Positions 11,814-22,300 of a DNA stretch of 64,000 bases are shown here, piece by piece (the first letter of the stretch is position 1; every line of letters begins with the position of its first letter). The position numbers and the translations under genes were made by a program. The stretch is taken from assembly GCF_030269925.1 (NCBI RefSeq), contig NC_085131.1, forward strand, positions 3,982,001 to 4,046,000, in the 5' to 3' direction. Source of the stretch: Bombyx mori. Lineage: Eukaryota > Arthropoda > Insecta > Lepidoptera > Bombycidae. The notes below the pieces were generated by a model. The model saw only the letters and a list, made by a program, of their open reading frames with translations. It was not told where the DNA came from and searched no databases.

Positions 11814-12317
11814 TAGTTTGTATTTTAAGTATAATTTTTTTTATATATATTATGTCCCTTTGTTTTATTTCTATTGTCACAAACAATTAAGACAAGAACC
11901 CAAATATTTTTACCTATTCTAGTTATTCTGGCGACATATGGCAACATACTTTCCAAGGTGAAAAGTACATTTCTCTAATTTTTATTTCCATGTCAAGTAT
12001 ACATGTGAACTTTTCTCTTTAAACTAAAAATATCTCTTTAAATTCTATAAAATATACTATCAAATTGAAAATTATTGTGTACATTGACAATAGTGACTTC
12101 ATCTCCTCAGCCCATGTTCAATACATACAGTAATAATAATCATAGCAATTTATTTAAAACCTGTTAGATATGTCACAACCCAATTATTGGATTATCAAAT
12201 TGAATATATAGATTAAATCTGGGTTTTGATGAAGTTTATAAAAGATCAGTGTTAATGTACATATTTTATATTACTATTAGCAGATTACAAAATTAACAAA
12301 TGAAATTAAAAGCAAAT

Positions 12318-13648
12318 TCAAAGTGTGCTTCTTTCATCATTGGGTGTTTGGCCCAAACCTTTGGCAACTTCACTAATACATAACCACTGGCCATCAGTGC
12401 TCTCACGCCAAAGGCTGACTTTGTTATCTCCTCCTGATACAGCCAAGATGTTGCCAGTGAGAGACCAGCTAACACTCCATACTACATCATCAAATGTGTT
12501 TAATATTGTTGGTGTCCAAGATACATTATCATCACTAGACCATATGACAACCCTCTTGTCTTGGGAGCAGCTGGCAATCATGGAACGTTGTAATCCCAGA
12601 GAGGGTGCCCACGCTACATCTCTGACCCAATCAATGTGCAACTCTAATCTGTTCTCTTCAACCCATTGATCACCTTGCTCTCTCCAAATCTGAAAACAAC
12701 AACCGGAATAACTAACTAAAAAAATTATAATTAAGAAGCATTATGATGTCATTAAATAGTAATCATTAAATACAGGGTTTATTAAGAACATATCGATAAT
12801 AAAGGACAAGGTAATTTTAGGTAGATATATTAAAAAAATTCAACTAATTATTGTTGAAATATATCTATTTTCATTTAAAATTAACTAATGCATGCAATAT
12901 ATGATATTGTGAAAAGAAAAATTGCTGCCTTCTTTTTTTGCCTTATAAATAAATAACCCGGAATAAATCACACACATTCATCTGGCCCCAAATCAGGATT
13001 CTCTGTGGCGCAACAGTTAGGAGTGCTAACTACTGTAATACAGAGTCAGTAAACAATTAAACACAACTTGTAACATACCTTGATTAAATTATCACACCCT
13101 CCAGTAACTAATCTCTTTGGAGCATCTTTATTGGTAAGCGGATCTAAGTTCAAATCTGCAGATAAAGCTGGGCACCAACTAATAGAATTAACACCAATGG
13201 CATGTGCACCCGTTATCTTTTTTACGTCCCAATTACCAGTATCTTGTGAATATTGTATGATAGAGATTGAGCCATCTGAACTACAACAAGCGAGGATTAA
13301 GCCGTACTCAGCCGGCGCCCACGCAACAGAGTTCACAGAGCTTTCGTGTCCAGTGTATTCGTATAGTTTAGTCCACTCTCCAGACTCTTTCCATATGATA
13401 ACTTTCCTGTCATAAGAGCATGACGCTAATAGGTTCCCATACTTGGGATGAGCCCAAGCTACCTGCCACACGGGGCCAAAATGACCCTTCAAATCAGCAG
13501 CCAATGTTTGTGTACCATTCTTAATGTCGTATATTTTCACTGAATTATCCGAAGAACATGTAGCTAGTTTTAGTCCGTAATAATCCAGTTCGGCGTCGTG
13601 TATCATATCTTCATGGCCGGTATCAATAGTATTCAAAACAGTGATCAT
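12318..13648 (-). CDS. Sec13: Protein transport protein Sec13, complete (2 exons)
   Basis: Sec13 is the six-bladed WD40 protein that pairs with Sec31 in the COPII outer coat at ER exit sites and also belongs to the Nup107 nuclear-pore subcomplex. Exon 1 is 13648-13079 (ATG at 13648) and exon 2 is 12689-12318 (TGA), joined in phase 0 through a GT-AG intron, giving 313 residues against about 320 in other animals. Family hallmarks in order are an N-terminus starting [89 protein letters not shown] and [13 protein letters not shown]. The short acidic tail is reduced. Coding bases are AT-rich, unlike the myosin and polymerase exons. The upstream interval is shared with the divergent C3orf33-like gene. 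Confidence 0.96.
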
Positions 13649-14465
13649 TATTATATATTTTTATTAACCTACACAATACACAACGGAAAATGGGCAATCA
13701 ACTGTCAAATCAGTTGACGTGGAATTTCAACAGTGCTACCAGTAAAATATTTTGTATCCATCCACACGAGCTATTTCGACATTGCAAAGACAGTCGCAGT
13801 GCGTCACCTCTAAACTTATTAGGTAAGTTTAACAATATAATAATAAAAAGTGGCAGAATTAAATTGCAGCTTCAACATACGCGACGCTACAACTGAATTA
13901 TTCTTTTTATCAATTTTGTTATGGAAGCTAGAGATTTTCTTGATGATTCGAGATTATTGATCACATAGCTCCAACACAGTCTACAAAAAAGCACAAATAT
14001 TTTAGTGCCAGAATGCCGCTCGTGTGTTAGAGGTCATAAATTACCTCTTTGGTATTATTTGTTAACCTTAGGTTAGCACAATCTTTGGTTAAGTTATTTA
14101 TTTCTTTATTACTTTTTGCGCGTTACTTATGAAGTATCTCCCAAAAGTTTTAAGCATTTATATTTATAGCTAAACCTAAACTGTATGAAGATACTTTTAT
14201 TGACATATCAAGACTAGGCCTCAAAAAAATTAAAAAATCTATGCTTTATGTAAGTAATAACCAAAGATTAAACACTGTGTCAGGTTACATTTGGTAGTTA
14301 ACCAAAGATAATAAAGAGCTCTAGTAGAATCAAACAAAAATTCTGACAAGTCTGAAGCTGTTTTTTCTCTCATTCATCTAAATTCAGAATTGGATTGAAA
14401 ATATTGATGAGCTAATTTACGAAAGTTTAAGAAATTATGAGAATTTCGTATCTGTAGACATCAAA
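13649..14465. promoter_or_regulatory. Head-to-head interval of Sec13 and the C3orf33-like gene
   Basis: The two starts face away from each other across about 0.8 kb of AT-rich sequence without recognisable transposons. It should contain both 5' UTRs and possibly a first non-coding exon of the plus-strand gene, since an acceptor-like CAG occurs at 14385-14387. Confidence 0.45.
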
Positions 14466-15583
14466 ATGTCTCAAAAAGAAGGAGGAATATTTTACAACAT
14501 GCAATATTTATTACAACAAGATTATCGCGGGGTTAACGTATGTAGATAATTACAAGTTGATGTTGATAATAATAACTTTGTAAACGAAGCACTATCATCT
14601 GATTGTTGTTTACAGATAGCAGTATATGCTCTAGCCACCGCTGGTCTCGCCATATCTGTTCATAAGATTCGCCCTGTAAGTATTTGTTTAAAAAACCCTA
14701 TATTAATAATTACATAACTATAAATAATAAAATTACTTCGATAGGTTAGCAAGTTTTCGAAAGCCAGTAAAGTTCCAGATCATTTCATCAGAAATCATGA
14801 ACCTTTGAAAGGATTATATGCTGGAGTGCAACATTCACCAGTTCGTGTTCTGGTCAATCACAAAGCCCCAATATATTTACCGCTATGGCATTCCAGTAAA
14901 CCTCCACTACCAGTTAAGGTAAATGTGATAAAAATATAACTTGTACGAAAATTTACCTACAAAGTAATAAAAATATTTTCTTTTTGTTTTGTTTTAGCTG
15001 TGGGGAATTGAAGTAGTTAGTGGGAATGCAGTCAATTGGCTGGAATGTGTTGCTAGGGGCCAGCAAGTGACATTAAAGCCAATCGGAAGAGATAATGATG
15101 ATCTAGTTTCTACTGTATTATTGCATTTACCTCAGCCTAAGGTATATTTCAATTTAAACAAATTCAACAAAATACCTTAAATTATTAAAAATTACTCTTC
15201 AAAAATGTTTTCCATTTCAGAGTAAAGATGTTCAAACATTGGATATTGGTAAAAAATTGGTGGAGCTTGGATTTGCAAAAGCATCATTTCCTAAAGAATT
15301 AAAAAAGAATACCATTGAGTCACAAATTGCCCCTGCTCTATTATCAGCAGAAGCACAAGCAAAAAGCCTCAGAAACGGCATTTGGTCTGAGAATCTCCCA
15401 CCAATTCCAGCATATATCGTTTATTGGAGAAAAGGTTCACAGCTTACTTTGGAGTTATTTGTATTGACAGCCAAGAAGTTACTGCAACTGTTAAAATTTA
15501 CCACCAAAAGTGCTTTAATAGGAACAAAGAATTTAATATTAATTCCATTCAGGTCAAAACCTAAACAAGTACAAACATCATGA
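14466..15583 (+). CDS. C3orf33-like single-pass membrane protein with SNase-like domain (5 exons)
   Basis: Exons 14466-14537, 14616-14675, 14745-14918, 14998-15141 and 15221-15583 (TGA) join in frame for 270 residues. A hydrophobic segment (IAVYALATAGLAI, about residues 25-37) is followed by a basic stretch and VPDHFIRNHEPLKG, then VLVNHKAPIYLPL and LWGIEVVSGNAVNWL. Next comes ALLSAEAQAKSLRNGIW, the LxxAExxAkxxxxGiW pattern of staphylococcal-nuclease-like domains. The order membrane anchor, OB-fold-like core, EA..A...G.W helix matches vertebrate C3orf33. The catalytic nuclease residues are not evident, so enzymatic activity is doubtful. The chosen ATG is the first in this frame, but the frame stays open upstream to an acceptor-like CAG at 14385-14387, so a small upstream exon cannot be excluded. 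A polyadenylation signal AATAAA lies at 15698. Confidence 0.75.
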
Positions 15584-15697
15584 AATGAAAAACATTCGTA
15601 TAAAGTCTAGTTCAGAAAAGAACCAAATGAGTTATTACAATTATAATTATTCGGTTTCTCTTCAAAACTAGTGATGTTCCTTCCATTTATATAGTGA

Positions 15698-15703
15698 AAT
15701 AAA
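15698..15703 (+). promoter_or_regulatory. Polyadenylation signal of the C3orf33-like gene
   Basis: AATAAA occurs 115 bp after the TGA stop. Distance and orientation fit the 3' end of this gene. Confidence 0.6.
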
Positions 15704-16227
15704 TTATCTTTGTATACATTTAATGTTGGTAAATAAAAATTACTAATTCGTTACTTAAATTGGAATTTTATTGAAACAAAATAGATTTATGTAAAAAAAG
15801 CTCTTTATTCAAATTAAATAGTGTACATTTTATATTACATTAAAATATATATATATAATATATAATCTTAATTTAAAAAGTAGCAAAAGATAAAGTACAG
15901 CTAAAATAATCTATTGAAATAATATCCTTTTACCATTAAAATTGATATGAACATAACACCGTGAAATTTTAAGTTTTTAAATACAAAATCAAATTACAAA
16001 CCGATTACAGATAATTTAATGCACAATACTGTTTATTTATTTTCAAAGACGAAATTAAGTATGTATTCGTAGTCTTGGATATAAAAATACAAAAGCAAGT
16101 CTCATCCCCGCAGGAGGTCAACGCACCGTCAAGTAAAGTAGGTAGAAAAATATAGTCAAGGTGGGCAGTTCAAAGTACCACAATGTTAGAATAGGGCTGG
16201 GGCGGGGGTCGTAGTGTGCAGACGGGG

Positions 16228-16329
16228 TCAAAGCACGCTGCAACGCGACAGCCACGTCACCGGCTTGCGAGCGTCGTTCAGCGTCGGCTTGTGGACGCCA
16301 CTCCTACCGCCCGACGGATTACTCGCTTC
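16228..16329 (-). CDS. Rab8: Rab8 terminal exon with prenylation motif
   Basis: A 102-bp exon after a TAG acceptor encodes [14 protein letters not shown] through [12 protein letters not shown] and a TGA stop. It joins in phase 0 to KMEKKQ, the end of exon 4 at 22433. It is easy to miss because it is short, GC-rich and 6.1 kb from the other exons. The WLSRCSxL ending is what I know from insect Rab8. Confidence 0.9.
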   Translation of the reverse strand, partial: EASNPSGGRSGVHKPTLNDARKPVTWLSRCSVL

Positions 16330-19300
16330 CTATTATCAGAACAACAATTTAGCATATTTCCACTAATAACATTAACGAACAATCGTGATCTATATGTTAC
16401 GGTAATGCCGGCCACTCACATGCGGGCAAATATTCGTACATAGTACGAATGTTTGCGCGCATGTGAAGGGCCGTCAAACATTCATTCGCAAACTTAGCGG
16501 CTGTGCAAATGGGTTCGGTACTCAATTTGCGAACCCGTTTGCGCATCCTCTTACACTTGTTCACGAATATCTCACGAATTTATCCTCCTTTTTAATTCGT
16601 CAATAGAACATTGAAGAGAAAAAGAGTTTTGAATTTTTTCCCAGACATCATTAACAGCCATGCTGTTTTTATGGGATTTCTTTTGATGAAGATACGCTAC
16701 ACAGTAGACGTCACGAACTATGAAAATGGCGATACTTCCGTTACCTCCGCAATCGTCGACGCAACTGGGCAAACGAATGTGTGTGAGACTACGCGAAGGT
16801 TCGCGGTTCGCGCGCTTTGATGTCTGTTAAAAAACCGACACAGCTTGGAAAACCACGAATGCAGCGAAAACTTTGCATAATCATTTGCAAAATTAAATGT
16901 CGTCCTACACTTGCGGGTTTGCGTATTCGTGCGCATGTGAGTGACCGGTGTAAAAGTACATATTGCGGCAAATGTACACATTTAACGGTAAATGTGCACA
17001 ATTGCCTCCTCGTTTGGGTAATGTACATTCAACTAACATTTACAATTTCAAAGAAGGGAAATGTACATTGAATTCACAATGACCATGTCGTTTTGGTAAA
17101 ATATGTGAGCGTGGCATACAAAATACAAAATCGCCATTGCCAGTAAGTGTACATTTCCCAAGAGTGTACATTTACCGTAACATATATAATATATTAGTTG
17201 TGTGTTGTTTAATTTCAGCTTTATTCTCTATAGGCGCGTTTAGGCAGTGGAACTCACGGCTCTGCTGTGTGCTCGTGTGGAACGCTTGCCACCAAAGGCG
17301 CTGTTCTAACTGCATACAAATTTGAGTTAACTTTTACGTTATCGAGAACGTTAAAAACTCGCACTATGCACTCTGGACTTGAACACAACTCGTGACTGCT
17401 GCTCGCCTATCATGACGTATCAGGTCGAAGTCTCATTTGATTTTAATAGCGGCTATCGTACGAATTGGAATGCACGACTTCTTCAAAAATTGTTCCGACG
17501 CGTTCGGTCTCAGAACGTTCTCTGTGGACCACCAGCAAGAAATGTCTCTCCATTCATTCATATTTACGAAATCTTTTAAAAACGCCTACGTGCAATACTC
17601 GATGCACAAGTATAAGGTTGGTTTCTATATGAAATAACGTTATCGCGTTACGTGATAATTTTTTATGACGGGTACAGTTTATGTTCAGTTAATTTTTGGT
17701 TTCGGTAATCATGATTAATTTTATTTTTGATTATTTTTGAACAACTACTGAATTCGACCGCGATCTAGATTGGTCTTTGAGAACATTTATAAGTACTACT
17801 TAATAATACATTATCTAATAAGCTAATCCGGCAAATAAATTACTTCTACTTCTAGTAGGTACTGGTAAATACTACACTATGTATAGTAATCGGCAAACTT
17901 CTTGAGCAAATGACCTTGACTGCGCAGAACCGAATTTTAGATCACTTTGGTGGTGAGGGTGAGGCGCGACGGCAGGGGAAATCGTATCGAGCGCGTTATT
18001 GGTAGATCAGTCGAACCTTGCGTCCCGCACCGCGCCCTCATTCCGCTTGCTCCCAAAAGTACGCTTGCGTACAGTGGAAAGTCTATCGTTATTAATCGTT
18101 AAGTGATTTGTTATAATTGCTTGTGGACTTTGTTGCCATTGCTATTTGTTGAGTGTTTGTTGATTTTTTATAAAACATACACTATGCCGTGACAAACTGG
18201 TGTAGTACGTAAAAGAAAGGGTAGAAAATTTGTGTACGACGTATATTGCTTCATTATAAAACAGGGGAAGAATGATATGGAAAAAGTAAAACAGACTTCG
18301 GAAGCAACAAAAACATCAGTGAGTACTGTCAGGTGCATTATTAACGAAGCTAAAGGCTCTGGCTTGCTCGCCGTGTTGCGGACTCCGGGTAAGAAAAGAT
18401 CAGGGAAGAAGAAAGTTACCGGAATGGATAGTTTCGTTCAATCTGTAATAAAAAGATGTAATCATAATAACTACATAACAAGCAGCGAAACTCCGTACCG
18501 TAGAAAGGCTTCGAAAAATTTAAAGAAGATATAAATTTTAATGGCTCGGAATGAAGCTTACGACGAATTATGAAAGAGCTAGGCTTCAGATGGAAAAAAA
18601 GAACAGAAAATAATCGAAAGCTGGTAAATGAAAAAAGTAACATTCGATTACTACGAATCGAATATCTTCAAAAAATAATTAATTATAGACAAAAAAGAAG
18701 ACCGAGTCGACCGAGTTGTAAACTACGCCAATGAGCCCTATGTCGACTCATCACGATGATAGCGACTCGGGTGATGAAAACAGTGATGATGATGATGGTC
18801 AAGATTATGATAACGAAAAAAATAATACAAATACCAGCTTCGCTTCAACTGAACCAAGACCTGGCAACAGCTCTAGTTTTGACTTAATAAAAGGAATATC
18901 TATTTTACCCCAAGATTAAATTATTACAATTATTAACCTATATGTTTTGTTGATGTTCTAATAAATATATAAATAAATACATATGTTGATTTTAATAATT
19001 TTAATAGCATTATGACGCAGAGTAAGTAATGTTTTTGCACGTGAGTGTACCATGCGCAAACTTACCCCCACTACGTCAACAAATGCTCAAGAAGTTTGCC
19101 GGTTATTATACCGGCTAGGATAATCATTTGAAAAAAAAAAAATACGTACATATTTTATGTATTTTACGGTTTTTTTTTTACTTCAAAATAAGTCTATGGT
19201 TTCAATGCAACACATTCCACTAGCAACATTTTTATAGGTTGCGTCGTATAAATACAAAAGGCAAAGCGAGTCACATTCTTGTTACGCTGTCCATTACAAT

Positions 19301-22300
19301 TGATTTTATCAATTCAATCAGATAACTACGATACGTAGCATTGATAGGTATGATTCTATACAGCATTATATCATACTTGTAGTTTGTTTGAAGTCGATTT
19401 AGTTATCAGAGACAAAGGTAAGTTCTGTAGGTCGGTAAATTAAAAAATAAAAACATTTTATTTTTCATCTGGAACCTATGAGTAGCCTAAAGTTTTATAA
19501 GCGCTATTAAAAATATATATTTTTATACTGCAGCCCCTATCGACGTATACTCAACAATCCAAACGAACTGTTTAAAAAAAAAAACTTGTTATTTTATGGA
19601 AAATCTGAAGATGTGAAAGGAGCAAAACTAAATTAATAATTTATTTCCGTGTTCCTGAAACTGAAACTCATAGACATCACGAATAGCGTACCTTGAAATA
19701 TGGGATCGAATTTTACCGTATTGCATTGATCTAGTAGGTATATCAGTTATATCACTCACTTCAAGTAGCCTAGTCAGAGACATGCGGAAAACCTGAGATA
19801 CTTTAAAAACGTAAATTTTAAACTTAATTATCACACGTTGCTAGTTTTACACACGAAGCTGTGTTAAAATTTATCAACTCCTTCTTTTACTGGTGGTAGG
19901 ACCTCTTGTGAGTCCGCGCGGGTAGGTACCACCGCCCTGCCTATTTCTGCCGTGAAGCAGTAATGCTTTTCGGTTTGAAGGGTGGGGCAGCCGTTGTAAC
20001 TATACTGAGATTTTAGAACTTATATCTCAAGGTGGGTGGCGCATTTACGTTGTAGATGTCCATGGGCTCCAGTAGCCGCTTAACACCAGGTGGGCTGGGA
20101 GCTCGTCCACCCAACTAAAGCAATAAAAAAAAAACCCAACTCTAGCTCTCCCTTTGCCTACTGAGTATTTAAACATTAGCTATGGAATCCACAATGAAAC
20201 AAAGGCTTTTAGGTATGTTATTGCATACTATAAAAACAGCAAGCACTAATCGTTATTCTATCTGAGTACTGAGTCACAAAGTTAAATGTATGGGGATGCT
20301 TCATTGATAACGGAAATGGTGAGTAAGACAAGCTGACCGTGTTAAGGCACAAAGAATGATGGTTTTATAATTAATTACAATACACACACCAATAACTGAA
20401 CTATCGAACAATTTAGTTCATAATTAAATTTAAACTAGTATTCCAATCCAATACTTATTGTGATATATTAGTTTTTAACTAGCTTTTATTAACTTGGTCT
20501 GTATGTATGTATGCAATCTTTGAACGTCATTCTCGCAGACTTCAAGAAGTCCGATTAACTTGAAAATCTGCACATGCATCAAGGAACTGACGGTTTTATA
20601 ACTTTGCTCTAATGTCTGTAGTAGTGTAGTGTATTAACAGTATAAAAAAAGTAATTAATTTTTACTTCGGGTCGTTGTTATATTACCGTTATTTTTAAAC
20701 TAGGTACATACCTATGCATTATTATTCCAAATCAAATTACCTACATCTAATATTGTTATAGGGATCAAGATGGAGGAGTTATTAATTCTAGAGATTTTAA
20801 AGTTGTATGTAAAGTATTAGAGAGGGAAAAAAATATATATAGCAAGTATTCGTGTATTATTATAAGTGGTTAGACATACATTTTGGCCCCAAGTGACGTC
20901 ATACGTAAAGTAGTTGCGTTTAGACATCTAATGTAAAGTTTTCACGGCAATTATATTATTATGTATACCTTTACCTAATTTGTAAAAAACAAAAATGTTC
21001 ATAGACGCCCACAGATCGATGCATTTTTAGACTTGGAAGCAGTTTGTTTACTTTTTTTTAAGGCTTCGGGCTACTAATTAACACAAAAGTATCCGCGTTT
21101 GTATTTAGACTTCTGTCACTAAGCATTGAATGTCTTCTATTTTTTTTCTATCAAAAGCATCTATCAGGCTTCTATCAAATTGCTATCATCATTTTGGCAG
21201 CACTACAAACGTAGTATTGTAAAAAAAACAATGTTTTAATTTATGAGTAGTAATAAATTACTATTGAAAGCATGATTACAATTCAGCATTAAAACGAAAT
21301 GCATGCTTTTTTATGTTTTTTTCTACAAAACTACTAACAATATCGAATCTCATAAAAAACAGGCAAACAAAACAATAATCATACAAAAACACAACACGAG
21401 TAAATGTTTAAAAGTATATTTTACCTTCTGGATTTCGAAAAGCGGCCATGAAACAAACAAAGTACTAAGATTAGATTTTATTATTACTGGCATACACGGG
21501 ATCCCTGGTTTATTGTTCTATCTACTAGCTATAAGGGGCACTATGTGAATGGTACCGCCCATTTTGAGACACGGAATGGTCCTCTCTATTGTATCGCATT
21601 AAAACTAGAACTTCTCGAACGGGAACGCATATTTGTTTTGCGCCAGAAGTAGGCATAATGGTGTCACTTCCCTGTGCAGTTTCACAAAACACCGCAACAC
21701 TAGTATGGTTGCTTGCTGGTTATTTAACACTGCACGGGTAATTTTCAGAGTATACTGAGATAGCTTCCTTAAGTCGTATTTTATAACGCCCATGGAAAAT
21801 ATGGTAATTCTTGACTTTTTGCATTTTAATTTGATCTCAAGGTTACCAATTCCATGGTGAAATCAAACGTTCAAAAGATATTTAGTCATTATACATAGAT
21901 CATTAGGTATATTATTTCACTACTGTATGCACATAAAATTTCCTGTTTTTTTTTTATTTACCTGATTTTAATTTATTTGGTAATATTATTGTAACCATAA
22001 TTGAATACTACTGCAAGCAACAGAATCTTAGATAACTAAAGTTTATTTTTTAATGGCAACTTTTAAAATTGTATGGATTATCAATTTATGATTTATCAAC
22101 TTAATGATACTTTATAAGTCTCTAATTACAGTTGAGATCAAACGCTCAGTGTATTCACGGCTTTTAGTTGTTGTGAAAGTCTTAATTATTAACATGTCTG
22201 TCCGTTTTTAACTGTACATGAGACAATTGCTTTTCAATCTCTTAATCATACCACCAACGGAGGTTATAAAGGAAATGTAGTCATACTAAACACATAATGT

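Larger units (their letters stand above)
16391..17186. mobile_element. Foldback element with TATATGTTACGGTAAA ends, split by an insertion
   Basis: The left end TATATGTTACGGTAA at 16391-16405 is separated by a 545-bp insert from its continuation AAGTACATATTGCGG; the right end reads GTACATTTACCGTAACATATA to 17186. The interior repeats GTACATTT in both orientations. Without the insert the element is about 250 bp. Confidence 0.75.

Noticed and set aside
17379..17637. Two overlapping 66-codon frames in the Rab8 intron
   Set aside because: No recognisable domain, different frames equally open, and no splice partners; likely chance or unidentified repeat.
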